A stretch of 64,000 nt of DNA from positions 498,501 through 562,500 of the forward strand of contig JACEFZ010014476.1 of the NCBI GenBank assembly GCA_014155875.1. The letters run 5' to 3'. The DNA comes from Cepaea nemoralis. Its lineage: Eukaryota; Mollusca; Gastropoda; Stylommatophora; Helicidae. The position numbers and the translations under genes were made by a program. The notes below the pieces were generated by a model. That model saw only the letters and a program-made list of their open reading frames with translations. It ran no database searches and was not told the DNA's origin. This document shows positions 10,555 through 22,210 of the stretch, in pieces (the first letter of the stretch is position 1; each line of letters opens with the position of its first letter).

Positions 10555-10672
10555 ATCTGTATTGCCTGGCCAAACTGCATGATCGAGACAAGAACACAGA
10601 GCTGGTCCACGACTCTGGTGATCGTGTGAGATGGCGAAACGCTTATCGGAATGGCACATGATGATGATGATG
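10555..10672 (+). pseudogene. 3' terminal fragment of RT family X (plus)
   Basis: This plus-strand segment reads RDKNTELVHDSGDRVRWRN and ends in a TGATGATGATG tail, the same terminus as the 49.5-kb copy (which ends HGT-stop then TGATTGATTG). Only about 110 bp of the element's end survive, consistent with severe 5' truncation. Confidence 0.7.
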
Positions 10673-10739
10673 AGATGTCTTTTAGTTTGCTTGCTTATTA
10701 TTATCCTTCCAATGTATACAACCATATTGGTAATTATGT

Positions 10740-11460
10740 TTTCCGTAATAAACTGTGCTTATTCCTTCTCTATGTAGCCATCACTTGAATTTATGCATTT
10801 CTGCCATCCCTGCGTGACCTTGAAAGGACCTTAAATATAAAACAACCTATCTTTCGAACTAAACCAGTAATCATTAGCCAGTATGACATCTTCGTGACTG
10901 TCAAAACGATTTCCTTTCAGCTGTTATTTTTTTAAGATTTGGGAAAAGAAAAAAGTCCGATGGAGCCAAATCTGGAGAATATGGTGGGTGGGGAAGAATT
11001 TCAATATTCAAATCGTTGGCAGTTTGCAGCACAAGCCGTATTTTATGGGCTGGCGCGTTGTCTTGAAGCAAAGGCAGAATTTGCGTACGCCCTATCCCTC
11101 GTTTTCTGGTCACAGCCTTTCTTAGTTTGATAAGGAGATCTGCATAGTACTGCCCATTAACCGTGTTGCCATGAAGCATGTAATCTTTCAATATGACACC
11201 TTTGACGTCCCATAAAACAGTCAGCATAACTTTCCTTGCAGATGTTTGTGCTCTTGGCTTGACATGTGTTGGCGAGCCCGGGGTTTCCACTGTATGCTGG
11301 CAATTTTGGATTCTGGGTCATAATGGTGAATCCAAGTCTCATCTACCGTCACTGTGGTCGTCAACTGACGGCACTCTTGAACGGATTGCGCCACACTTTT
11401 CCTAACTCGTCCATTTTCTTCTCCTCCATCATATCACCGAGTTATGGACTCCAGCGCCGT
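10740..11460 (-). pseudogene. mariner-family transposase remnant 1
   Basis: Minus strand. A frame at 10901-11290 carries LLQDNAPAHK and HPPYSPDLAPSDFFLFP; the Asp of QDNAP and the last Asp of LAPSD are separated by 34 residues, the DD34D signature of mariner. The upstream part (DETWIHHYDPES, first catalytic Asp region near 11330) is in another frame, so at least one frameshift separates them. The N-terminal DNA-binding half is missing; the homology stops near 11460. The enzyme would cut and paste the element at TA sites. I did not find matched terminal repeats, so this is a fragment and not a complete element. Confidence 0.85.
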
Positions 11461-12480
11461 CTAGCTGACATAAATAACAACATTTTGCAGAAGTTCTGTT
11501 CTCAAAACAAGATACAGTTCATCAACAACACGCCATCATTCACTTCACAGGCTGGTGCACAAAAAAATTAGTCTTTATAAGGATCAAATAAATTAGTCTA
11601 CATTGGGCACCAGCTTACTCGCCAAAAATATTAAATATTCAGAACGGACACACCATACATCCAATACAGGATCGCGTCGGACACTTGTAGCTACTCCACC
11701 TGAAACTCAAGCCAATTACATCAAGTACCAATAGGCCAGAAGTGTGCAGACCACTCATAAACACTGCACCTGAAATCCAAGCCAGACTGGACACTACCAC
11801 CACACCAAGTCCGTACAATACGTCGTCCCAGAAAGGAACCAACTCTCAGCAACACCAACGTGCCACCCCAATCTCCTGTTAGCCACCAACCAGAGGCTGT
11901 AGTTGGTAGTCATTACATACCCATGAGACATCAATAGTACCTATTCTATTGTAACCCAGAATGGTTGCACCTCACACGTTATAGCCCAGCTACACTTCGC
12001 CAAGCACTTATAATGTCGCTACACCAACAACCAACACAACCTGGTATTTACTAGCAACTTAGCACAAAGCTACACCAGATCTCGGTACTAGAAAGAGCCT
12101 CTCCTGAATCGATTAACTGCATATTTGGGTACTGCTTGATCTAGTAACGTATTAGGTTATATGCAACTACAAACATTGGCTTGTTGTGACTTTATATTAA
12201 TTGATAGTACTTAGCCGTATACCTTTCAATGCTTTTGCTGTATATCTTTTATAATATTTTTAATTGTGTTTCTACTGTGAGTAAGGGGATCTTCACTGCT
12301 CTGCCTTACGGGTCCGTGTAAGTATATTTTTTATTAATATATCGACAGAGATATTACTGTTTCTCTGTACTTTAGAGTGTGTATTGTAATAAGGAACGTA
12401 AGTTGTATTCACTTTATGTGCGTGTGCTTTTTTAATTGTTTTTGTTTCTGTTTTTAAACTTATGATTACGCATTGTCGAA
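11461..12480 (+). other. region upstream of the L2/CR1-like element; no gene found
   Basis: About 1 kb without an ORF that resembles a protein. The part nearest 12480 may be the 5' untranslated region of the following non-LTR element, but I see no internal promoter or ORF1. Confidence 0.4.
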
Positions 12481-15284
12481 ATGTCTAATAAGTACGATCA
12501 CTGGCTCAGTAATAATGGGCTCAGAATTGGGCATTTAAACATCTGCCATCTATTAGGGAAGCTGCCAGAACTATCACTTATACTTAATCAAAATTTTCAC
12601 TTGTTCGGTGTTACCGAAAGTCGATTAAATGGTAACATCTCAGATGATGAATTGCTCTCAGAGGTTTTAAAACCATTAGAAGAGTCCCTATCAGAAACAA
12701 AAGACGGGTATTGCAGTTTATATTTCTAACTCGCTTAACGCCCACCGCTGGCTATATTTTGAAACCTGCGAGATTGAGTGTGTATGGCTTGAGATTAAAC
12801 TTCAAAATCGCATACCCCTAGTAGTTGGCTATCTTTATCGAAATCCCAGTGCAGGAAATATCTGGTATGAAAAATTCACCACTATGATGGATGTAGTCTT
12901 TAGTAATGCAAGAGAAATAATACTGCTAGGTGACTTCAACATAGACACTAACAAATCAAACACAACATGGGAAAACATAATAGAGTCATATAACTTCCAA
13001 CAGTTAGTGAAACAAGCCACTAGAATAACGAAATCATCTGCAACACTTATAGATCATAGTTATACTACGTGTGCTGACAACATCACAGAATGTACTGTAC
13101 CTATTAACGCAATGAGCGATCACTACCCAGTGTGTTGCACGAGGTCGAAAAGGGGTACCAAAACTCCAAAACACAAACATATAAGAATAAAATTAAGAAA
13201 TTACAAAAATTTCAATCGAGACGTGTTCTTACAAGACTTGCTCAACTCATCTCTGGACTATGTTTACCAGCTTCCTGACCCAGACGATGCTCTAGACCAC
13301 TGGCTGAAGACCTTTCTAAGTATATTTGATAAGCATGTTCCATTTAAGGAAGTTCGTGTTAAACATCACACTAAGCCCCGGTGGATCACACAAGAGGTAG
13401 TTGAACTTATGAGAGACCGGGACAGGGCACATAAAAATAGAGACCTAACTATGTACCGTAGTCTGAGAAACAAAGTTCAATATGTTATTCGAAAGGAAAA
13501 GAAAAACTATTTTAAGAACTTAATAATAGATAAAACCCCAACACTAAAGAAATATGGAAAGCAATTAATACCTTGACAAACAAACACAATCAATACCATC
13601 AAATCGGGTTACATGTGATCAATTCAGTAGATTCTTTTAGTCCGACATAAACCAATTGAAGGCTGCAATACCAGATGCGCCTCATGACATATCTTTATTA
13701 TCATCATTCTGTGAGAACAAATGCTATGGAGACATTCCCTCCAAAATGACGACAACAGATGTATTTACGCATGTCAGTAACCTAAAAAACAATAACTCAT
13801 CAGGAATGAGTCAGAAACATGATAGAAAACTGGCATCAAAATATTACCAACAATACTCTATGTGGAGCGGTGTTTATAGACTTTATAAAAGCGTTCGATA
13901 TGATAGATCATAATATTCTAATTAAAAAACTAGAAACAATGAAAGTAAGCTTTAAAACAGTGACATTAATCAAATCATTTTTATTAGACAGAAAACAAAT
14001 AGTATCACACAATAAATCTTTATCTCAAGCCATTACCATTAATATTGGAGTAACACAGGGATCTATTCTTGGCCCTCTGTTATTTGTCATTTATATAAAC
14101 GATCTTCCCTTTTATCTGTTGTCGTCCTGCGATCTATTTGCAGATGACTGCACAGTATATACAAACTCTATTGATCGTATTGTGCTATAATTATCATTGC
14201 AACAGGAAATAAATAGTGTAGTTAACTGGAGTCATACAAACCGCATGCAAATTAACATTTCTAAAACAAAATCTATGTTAATAGGAACCAAGCAAAGACT
14301 TCACACGCTAAACTCGCAGAGAACTCTACAGCTGCACATTGGTAGCATGCCTATAGAAAGTGTAACCGAGCACAAGGCACTGGGTCTTATCATAGATCAA
14401 AATATAACCTTTAACTCACATGTTCATGCTCTCGTTAAACAAATAGCCAAAAAAGTATACCAACTTGCCAAAATTAAAAATTTCCTTGACCAAAACACAA
14501 GAAAGATATTCTATACTTTCCACATACAAACACATATTGATTATTGTTCCACAATCTGGGATGGATGTTCCAAACCAATAACAAAACGCCTATATTCACT
14601 CCAGAAAATGGCAGTGCGTTTAATTAATGGTGAAAAGCTTACCGACAATTCTAACCTACATAAACGTCTTCGGTTACTGCCACTCCACAAACGACTACTT
14701 TTTACTAAGGCCAAACTAATTCACAAAATCCTATTTCTAAATGCTCCAAGCTACCTTTGGCCATTGTTTAAATATAACGCAAGACATAGCGAGCGACTAA
14801 ATATACATCATGTCCCTAAATCTAGGATAGACTTATACAAAACAAGCTTAGCCTACTCTGCCGCTCACTTGTGGAACAATCTTCCACAAGAAATCAAAGA
14901 CACCACAAATCATTATACATACATTCGCAATCTGTTTGAAAACTACCTCAGTACTGACTACATTCCCCCATAAACAAAAACAAACAAAGAAAATACAATA
15001 ATAATGGTAAATTATCTCAAACGACAACTACCCAAAAAACATTCCCATATATATGGCACGTTACACCTTCTTTAGGTATTTATAATGCCCATGTTAAACA
15101 TTGCCTCAGTGAGTCATTTGTTATTGATTATTTGTCATGCGTTATAATGCTATTGTTCTTTTGTTGTCAAAAATTTGCTTCATAAGTGATGTTGAATGAA
15201 AGAGTGTATGAGAGGAAATGTGAAGAAGGGCAGAATGTCAGACGGGCCTGCGTGCCCAATTCTTAACCCTTTGAAAATAAAGAT
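12481..15284 (+). pseudogene. L2/CR1-type non-LTR retrotransposon: endonuclease and reverse transcriptase
   Basis: The APE-type endonuclease starts at 12481 (LRIGHLNICHLLGKLPEL, FGVTESRL), shifts frame near 12690, and continues with VVGYLYRNPS, ILLGDFNIDT and NAMSDHYPVC (SDH motif). The RT follows: GVFIDFIKAFDMIDH near 13880, VTQGSILGPLLFVIYIND near 14060, and the catalytic box LFADDCT near 14140. The thumb and C-terminal domain run to 14973 (HIDYCSTIWDG, LHKRLRLLPLHKR, AHLWNNLPQEIK). Between NNNSSGMS (about 13807) and MIENWHQ (about 13820) the RT finger motifs are missing, a likely internal deletion of some 400 bp. A TAA at 14188-14190 also interrupts the RT. The 3' untranslated region has AATAAA at 15276-15281 directly before an (ATTC)n tail, as in L2/CR1 elements. 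No ORF1 was recognised. Confidence 0.87.
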
Positions 15285-15329
15285 ATTCATTCATTCATTC
15301 ATTCATTCATTCATTCATTCATTCATTCA
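15285..15329 (+). repeat. (ATTC)n tail of the L2/CR1-like element
   Basis: Eleven tandem ATTC units directly follow the AATAAA of the element above. A short microsatellite 3' tail is usual for this clade. Confidence 0.9.
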
Positions 15330-15860
15330 ACATGTTTTCCTACCGCCACATGTTGAGCAACTGGCCACAGCAATCAACCCGTGTTTGTTTATGTTCACTA
15401 TGTCAGCAGGCGCGGGAACCAGCTGGCACACACTTTTCTTATGTTCAGTCTGTTGTGTAAAATTATAAAAACTGTACTCTTACACATTTTTGCTGAACCC
15501 GATATCTCTGCAGTTGTAATTTTCCTATCCTGGTCTATGATTTTCTTCACTTTTGCATCATTTGCATCATTGCACTCTAAGGACGGTCGTCCTGGTCTTG
15601 GCAGATCAGCAACTTGGGAACGGCCACACTTTAACTGCAAACACCATTATTTTGCAGAAGCATACGAAGGACAGACTTCCTCAAACACTGGCTCCATCTC
15701 CCTGTGTATTTCTGTAGGTGTTTTTCCGTGTAACATAATGTTATCACAGTTCTGGCGTCTGATTTCTCCATTATTCTGACAACCGTTGGATGTGCAGATC
15801 TGGTCAGTTGGGTATGTTGTGCAATGCACCAATATCGGGACAACCAGTTGAGGAGGGAAA
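15330..15860 (-). pseudogene. mariner-family transposase remnant 2 (N-terminal half)
   Basis: Minus-strand frames give the mariner N-terminal DNA-binding region: RIMEKSDARTVI, PTEIHREMEPVFEEV and SYASAK near 15650-15780, then in another frame LPRPGRPSLECND and KKIIDQDRKITTAEIS (second helix-turn-helix), and KVCASWFPRLLT near 15400. The catalytic DDD half is absent, as the homology ends at the (ATTC)n tail. At least one frameshift and one stop are present. It is the complementary half to remnant 1 but is in a different place and differs in sequence, so I do not join them. Confidence 0.82.
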
Positions 15861-15949
15861 TTCATAATTCATATGTCCTTGGATGTTGCATTGTGCTATT
15901 TCATTCTTCTTCCAGACGGGTATACATTTTTTTTTAACAAACGAATTCT

Positions 15950-16200
15950 AATCATAACTGCTCAAGGTATTCAATTATAGAGTCAACTAAATGATGTAGA
16001 CTATATGCATTGTCAGCAAACAATAATGTATCATCTTAATAATACATATTCTATTGTTGATGATATGCACTCCATGGGTGATTCCTCGCATGCCCCTTAC
16101 ATTTATCTTAATAGTTTAACTATTAAAGTAATAATCTCATTGAGACATAACACATCCCCTTGCAAACTTTTCATGGTTGACTGATATTGATCTTTTCCAT
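15950..16200 (-). pseudogene. reverse transcriptase scrap (palm region)
   Basis: On the minus strand SLQGDVLCLN near 16165 resembles the QGDxLSP motif, and ADNAYSLHHLVDSIIEYLEQL near 15990 resembles the segment after a YADD box. Stops and a frameshift lie between them. It is too short to assign to one of the families named here. Confidence 0.55.
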
Positions 16201-16337
16201 AGAAATGGCTCTGTGTAGCCAATAGTAGAAAACTGAACATCTCTTAGATAAACAACAACAATTAGTCCATGTTTATGCACCCAATGTGATTTATGAGTTT
16301 CAGCTTAAAGACTATTGACATGGGTGTGTTTGTATGA

Positions 16338-17169
16338 CTACACATGATCTTCCACAGTGTTCAGGCTTCTCTCATTAGAACTGTGTCTTCTGTCGAACGG
16401 TAAGCAACGAAAAAGCTGACGAAAATTGCTCCTGAACCGTTCCGTACTAACAAAGTAAATGAAGAAGTTAACAGCGTGTGTCATGGTAGCCATTCCTTGG
16501 GTAATAATGAGGAACAGTGCTAAACATACCTGGCTGAAGTTTGTTTCTTTCACGACTTTGCTATTCTCAATAGCCAACACTAGGCACAGGGGAACAGTCA
16601 GCAGCACGAACGTGATTGCAGCAAACAGCAGCATCATGGTAATACTACGTTCTGTTCTAGCCTGTTCTTGGAGTCTGTGCTGGGTTAGAGCCACTGCGCT
16701 GGCGCCTTCTTCTCCGCAGAAAATGTACTCCCTATTTCTCTGAATCTTTCTCAGGGCCCGCCATATTAATACAACCATGATAGTTAATAGAAATGACGGT
16801 AAATAGCTGTAGATGACTGTGGTAGCATGAATCCAGTTTTCGGTAAAGTCAGTCGTCAGTCATCACACATCCGTACCCAGCATTAACGATCCAAAAGTAC
16901 ACTGAATTAAACAGGAAAAGAATCGCCGCAACAATGACAGCACTCAGACGGGCGCGCCTCATGGTAAAGTAATAGTTCTTCTTCAGTGGAAAAAGAACAG
17001 TGACTAGACGTTCAAAAGAAATCAACACAAGTATCCAATTTGCGTAAGTGGCTGTAAAATTAGTCATCATAATCACAAATTTACAGCTTATAGATTCATA
17101 AACGTTGAAAGATAGAATTGCAACATTCATTGCCTTCGCCACAATTGCCAACCAATCAAATATCGCCAA
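16338..17169 (-). pseudogene. rhodopsin-class GPCR pseudogene
   Basis: Two minus-strand frames together give most of a seven-transmembrane receptor. The first (17169-16849) has TM2 (FDWLAIVAKAMN), TM3 (SCKFVIM...TYANWILVLISFER) ending in an ERL version of DRY, and TM4. The second (to 16338) has TM5 (SYLPSFLLTIMVVLIW), TM6 with a charged loop before it (RTERSITMMLLF), and TM7 with NFFIYF in place of NPxxY, then a short cytoplasmic tail. They are separated by a 7-bp tandem duplication (GTCAGTC twice, 16850-16863) that shifts the frame. Just before TM2 an in-frame TAG (about 17170-17172) cuts off TM1-like sequence. The style is that of lophotrochozoan peptide-type or chemosensory receptors; the ligand cannot be told. 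With no intron in the readable part, an intronless gene or retrocopy is likely. Confidence 0.85.
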
Positions 17170-17754
17170 CTATATTTTGGAATTCGAAGTGGTACACCCA
17201 AAAGCAGTATCCGTGGTATGGAAACTTGTGTATTGACAAACTCTCCCAATACGACCAGTCAATAGACCTGTTGAAGTGAGATGTGTTTTTTAATATTGTT
17301 TCTTCGAAATCGATGGCTTCCATTTTGTATGTGATTCACAAGTTTATTTGTCTCCTGTTGCAAGTCAATGTAACGTATCAACGCTATTAATGGACGGTAT
17401 TCATTTCTCGTACACACTCAGGCCGTTTGTAAACTTGTGATCTTTATCAATGTGTAGGAGGAATATATTTCACGTGTTATTCATTGAATCTGTGGACAAA
17501 CAGAAAACATTTTACACCAATGTTCACAAATTACTATTTTATTTGGTGTTTTTAATTAATTTTCTTAAAACTTAAAAATTAAATTATTATTATTTTATTT
17601 ATTTTTATTATTTATTTATTAAATTATATATATTAAATTAAGCTTTAAAATGTCTAATGTACATAATATGTCTGTGAAATAAATAAATGGTTATTACACG
17701 GCAAAAGTAAAAGACAACAGGAAAGTTCAGAGACCAGACAGTATAACAAGGGAT
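17170..17754. other. region upstream of the GPCR; no gene
   Basis: On the minus strand just above 17170 a possible TM1 remnant (FHTTDTAFGCTTSNSKI) reads in frame with the GPCR up to the TAG. The rest is AT-rich (17560-17640 nearly all A/T) without a supported feature. Confidence 0.45.
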
Positions 17755-17925
17755 GAAAGGAAAGAACATCGACTTCGTTGTCCCGGGTTCTACCCCATAT
17801 GGCTCGGCTTTCTTTCCCATGAACTTCCTGACGAGGGTATTAACTCCGTAGCTCTAGCGACTATCATCGAGAGTCAGAAAAATGCGCTCGTGAACCGAGA
17901 TTGAATGAACTTCGTGGGGCAGGAC
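17755..17925 (-). mobile_element. SINE B fragment
   Basis: Body sequence shared with the copy at 22460-22690: on the minus strand CGGTTCACGAGCGCATTTT, AGCTACGGAGTTAAT and AAAGCCGAGCCATA are in the same order as in that copy. The tRNA-like head is missing or decayed. Confidence 0.6.
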
Positions 17926-18639
17926 GGCGTCTCAAGGGTAGGTTACTCCACGCTATTCGCCGTCCCGCCATAGACATTATAAATTATCTCACATAAGATG
18001 GCGCCGAGCTGATGTGATAGAAGGTTTGATTAGTTTGCATAGGATCAAGTTCATATGGGGGGGGAAGTATACTGCTCTCAGAAGTACCTAACAGGGAGGA
18101 TACGACACTGTGCAAAAACTTAGCTACTGTTGCATGATTCTCAATATGCGTTTACCAGAGTCAGATAAGTAGGAAATAAAGTAAAACCACTTTTTCACCC
18201 TTTTGGCGCATAGCGTGCAATATGCTACTTCTATATTTTTATAGACCAATTAGAACTAGATAGATGATGTATCGATTTAATGTTTCATCGATTTAATGTT
18301 TCATCAACTCTATCTGTACCAAATTATTCCTTATGCGTTAGTAAATGTCACCATACATGATATGTATTTTAACTTCTTCTGTTCGAAACATTTGGTACTA
18401 TAATCCTCGGGATTCTAGATTTTACGTTAATTCCAAAGGTCTTTATTGGATTATTATTCCAACTCTAGCACATCCAAGTGTATACTACTTTAAGTAGAAT
18501 CTGCTTGGCTTAACTTCTAATGTGTATTGGCTTTCCTCTTACAGATTGCTCACGACAAAATTAAAAGTCTGCGGAAAAGTCGATAACATTAGCAAACAAC
18601 CAAATGCGTTTATAAAAAATATTTAGTTGCATGTCTTTC
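17926..18639. other. no gene or repeat recognised
   Basis: Mixed-composition non-coding DNA. I see only a short direct repeat ATCGATTTAATGTTTCATC near 18270-18305 and a run of G at 18057-18063. Confidence 0.4.
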
Positions 18640-18790
18640 ACAGGACTTTCTTCACAATTTTAAGTTCAGTAGTTTGCCATTGCCTTCTGAAAGACCGGCA
18701 CCTATACCTTTTTTCGAAAAAAAACCAGCACCGCTGTTTCTCGAAACCGGGTATACGGGATTACGAATAGCGTCCATAACACCTTAACGT
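18640..18790 (-). mobile_element. SINE C' copy (shared core, different head)
   Basis: Contains the shared SINE core as seen from the plus strand (AGTAGTTTGCCATTGCC, TTCTGAAAGACCGGC) followed by a tRNA-like head (TTTCTCGAAACCGGGTATAC). The head matches copies at 25.1, 42.1 and 50.8 kb and not the SINE C head. Confidence 0.65.
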
Positions 18791-18819
18791 TGAACATATA
18801 TAATACTATATATTAGTGT

Positions 18820-19090
18820 GTGTAGTGTAGCAACACTCCCTGGGGTGAGGGGAAGTGATACCACACCTTAACTACGGGATGTCTTCAGCCTGGGAACCCG
18901 GTGACTTCAATCTACTATACCCCACCAGCCTCTGGATTCATATCGCTCTTTCACTCAACCACTAGACGTGACCCTCTTACACTTCGTACTGAAGGCATGA
19001 CTCAACTCTGGTATCTATCTATGGCAACAACTGTGTGCATTGTACAAATGAGGATGATGATGATGATGATGAGGATGAGATAGACCTAGC
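18820..19090. other. unidentified, left edge of a GC-richer block
   Basis: A non-coding segment starting TGTAGTGTAGCAACACTCCC and ending in a short (GAT)n run (19048-19080). I cannot assign it. Confidence 0.3.
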
Positions 19091-19132
19091 GGCTGCTAGG
19101 AATGTCAAAAACAAAGAAGCACCGGAGTAGCC

Positions 19133-20430
19133 TCAGGAGTAAGCGTCATCATTGGAAAGGCCCAGTGCAGTACGCCACAAGTCGTCGGTAACATGCCTCA
19201 CCGCATGTATCCTGTCCTCCAGCCAAAATCCCGTCTTCTCCTGAAGGGTGGGGGGTTTTCGTCCCGACGACACTGTTCCTGGAACATCTCTTCTGGGACT
19301 ATGTTGAAGTCCGGCATACACTTTCACCATAAGTTCGAATGTCTCCAGTGTGGCCGGGTAGAGAAGTGACACTCCGTCGCTCACTGTCGATAAATACCCT
19401 AGAGTGCAGATAGGGTGGAAGCACCTACTTAATCTCTGCTGGGAAAAGATTCTACTGTTTCTCGTGGTTCTGCAATCCGGCGGAATCATAAGCCAAAGTG
19501 GTCTGGCACAAATCGCTGATGGTATATGGTTCTCTCTGGCGAGAGTTCAGTCTTCAGTTTTCACGTTGCGGACACGCACTCAACATAGATACTTGCCGTA
19601 AGTAAAGTCGACAAATATACGAAGTGGCCATGTTGAACTCCCCTGGTAATGGCGTTGGCAAAATGGTAGCTGGTCCAGTACTCTGACGTAGTAGACTCTC
19701 TGACGTACGTACACCCTGAGATTAGTTGTGGTGTCCAGGGACTGCTGACCGCGTTCACTTGCCTGAGTCCCAATAACTGGACCCGTCACCAGTAGTTCAA
19801 CCTCTCAATCAGGAAGGCAGAATCAGTGGAGGACAACACTCGGTGAAAGCATCATGTACCAAGCTTACCCTAAGCGAGTACACTCTCACCACCTCTCCTC
19901 AATGTTGTGGACTCTTCACATAAGAGTCCGTCTCCCTAATGTGCTGCTGTCAGGTGCCGTGGCTGAATTGGGCCTAGGACCTGTCAGGTCCGCTCTCTGA
20001 ACTGCGTCGTCTTCCCCGGACTGGAGTATAGCTGGGGCCAAGGTCATATGTCCCTCGTTCCGGCGGTGCCGTCCTACCCTGAAAGACTTCTACATGACAT
20101 ATAGGGTTAGTGAATCATTAGTAATAGTAGGCAGAATGGCCCTGAAGTAGGGCCGGTGGTTGTGCATCCGAACCCCCTCCTGGTTCTATCCAATCTCCCT
20201 GGTTCACTTCCCTATTACCAGCCAGAGTTTATGTAGTACCGTGCCGCAGGTACCATATATTCAAATCCAATGTTATATACCTGGCGTACTCTCCAGGTAG
20301 CAGATATCCACACCCCGTTCTCTCCTCCCTCGTCAAGGGCAGGAGCATTTAGAACGGTGTCACTGTTCTTCGTGAACAGCCCTGTCCCTTCGGTCGATTG
20401 TCCCACATTGCCCTCCTCTCCGGAATCCAC
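19133..20430 (-). pseudogene. eroded coding-like block of unknown identity
   Basis: GC content is clearly above that of the flanks. Protein-like segments appear on the minus strand in changing frames, in order: VWISATWRVRQVYNIGFEY and VPAARYYINSGW (20215-20430), FLIERLNYW near 19800, YHFANAITRGVQHGHFVYLS (near 19650), then SLLYPATLETFELMVKVYAG and HAVRHVTDDLWRTALGLSND (19133-19350). Stops and shifts lie between them. I do not recognise the family. The helical, Tyr/Arg-rich style could suit a nucleoprotein-like or gag-like protein, so an old viral insertion or degraded LTR element is possible, but a chance reading in a GC-rich repeat cannot be excluded. Confidence 0.35.
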
Positions 20431-21780
20431 TATATATTAAGCTGGCATTCCGTTAAGATATACTAACTATAAGACAGATGTGAGGAAAGCCAAGAAGAAA
20501 AGCCAGTGGTCGCCCCACCATGCGACAACGACCTTCGACTCAAGTCACGATCTTGGAACGACATTCGATACTTCTGCCGACCCCGCACTGTAATCGTCTC
20601 GACCGGCCGCGTCGTTAGATACCAGACACGCCCTAGTAGAGGCGACGTCGTACTCGACTTCTGGTTCCCCCCTCCCCCAGGTCCATCGTAGCGCCACGCC
20701 GGCTCCCGCTACTTTCGATTTCAGGAAGCTGGGCCATGTGTGAACTCAAATTAACGAGTTCGTTGTCCTGAATTCATTTAACCCAACCTAACATGGCTGC
20801 AAAGGAGCCTGGTGCCGCTAGATGACAAAATCTCCCTGCTTCACACTACCAGTAATTTACGCGGCCCCAAAGAGTTGATTCCAGGCCCACACAATGTTGT
20901 CAGTTCACACCTGACCTACTTTCCCGCTCAACGACTGTTACACGGCGGCCTAACTCTACCGCGGTCGCCGACTACCGACACAACGCTTATTAACTAAGTT
21001 ACTCAACATACCTTCTTATTTTAACACAAATGGCATGCTGGAGACGACGTCGAGGTCCTTCAAAACCTTTGGAGACATCCTTTTTCGCAGCCTTCATGAA
21101 ATGTACAATTACACTAGGCGTCTAGCCTCTTGGACACACTCAGCTCAACTGACGGCTTTGTCCGGTGGCTCTACGAACAGCCCATGCGCGAGACAGATGC
21201 GCAGTCGGTTTACTCGAGCTCCGCTCACCAGGTCAGGTTTTCGAACCGTCTGGATTGGTCAAACCAAGGGCGATTATTTCAGAGGGGACCTAGTCGGGTA
21301 TTATCGGGTTGTTTCCACTAGGCCACATGGCCGACAGAAGGCGTTTCGTGACATGTAGGTTGTCTCAAATGCAGCCTGTTATGTGCTGAGTTCAGCTTGG
21401 TCTTTTCAATTTCCCGCTGACAAGAAATTCCTAATGCACGCCGCGTGCACTCGGGTTTTCCTTATTATGTTTCATTCATAAATGCTAAGCAATTAACCCA
21501 TTATTCTGGGATGCAGTGATGTATAATGTTTTCGGTTGCTTAGTCTTAATGTATCAAAGGTGGTCTCTGTACCTTGAAGCCACCTATCCCACCTACCTTA
21601 AAATATGGATCACTGGTGTGGATTCCTTCCTGTATTTTCCCTGTTATATATTAAAACCTTCTGACATAAACAGCTACTACATTTACACTCCTCATCCAAG
21701 CTGTTACTTGTAATGCCATCTTATCCAGTTAGTTATTGCTTTGTTTTACACTAATAATTACATGTACCCACACGAGCACA
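20431..21780. other. GC-richer non-coding block, no gene assigned
   Basis: Continues the compositional block to about 21360. It has a pyrimidine tract (CCCCCCTCCCCC at 20668-20679), which read on the minus strand is a polypurine run next to TGGCGCTACGATGGACC. That pairing looks like retroelement end sequences, but no LTR pair was found. From 21360 the DNA returns to normal composition with no feature. Confidence 0.3.
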
Positions 21781-21790
21781 TACACACACA

Positions 21791-21822
<32 letters not shown>
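21781..21822. repeat. (CA)n microsatellite
   Basis: CA units with a few interruptions. Confidence 0.9.
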
Positions 21823-21824
<2 letters not shown>

Positions 21825-21975
21825 GGTTTGATTTATATTTTATTAACCTTGCTTACAACATTTAATGCATGACGCTGCAGCTGTTTCCTCACATGTAAGC
21901 TGACTCACGTGTTTAAGCAAGACATATTTGTTTAGTAATTCTTGCCTTGGTAGTGTAGTTTTTTTTTTTTTTTTT

Positions 21976-22210
21976 CCATATCCTTTACAGGACATCGATG
22001 TCAACACCAGCATCTTTCAGCTGTATGTTGATTTCTTGGCAAGATTACGCTCAGTAGTTTGCCTTTGCTTTCTGAGCGGCCGGCTCACATACCCCGTAAG
22101 TTACCGATGCGATTCGAACCACTGCTGATTCTCACCGTCATCACGTTACCCACGAGAATATACGAGATTACGGAAAAAAGTCATAACCTCTAAGTCACAA
22201 AGCCGGCAGT
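21976..22210 (-). mobile_element. SINE C copy
   Basis: Near full-length antisense copy of the tRNA-derived SINE defined by the 47262-47508 copy, from CATATCCTTTACAGGACATC to the A-box end at about 22205. The B box reads GATTCGAACC from the plus strand. A T run (21960-21975) precedes its 3' end. Confidence 0.88.

Noticed and set aside
20668..20700. polypurine tract and primer-binding site of an LTR element
   Set aside because: The motifs look right, but I found no LTR pair and no pol motifs nearby.
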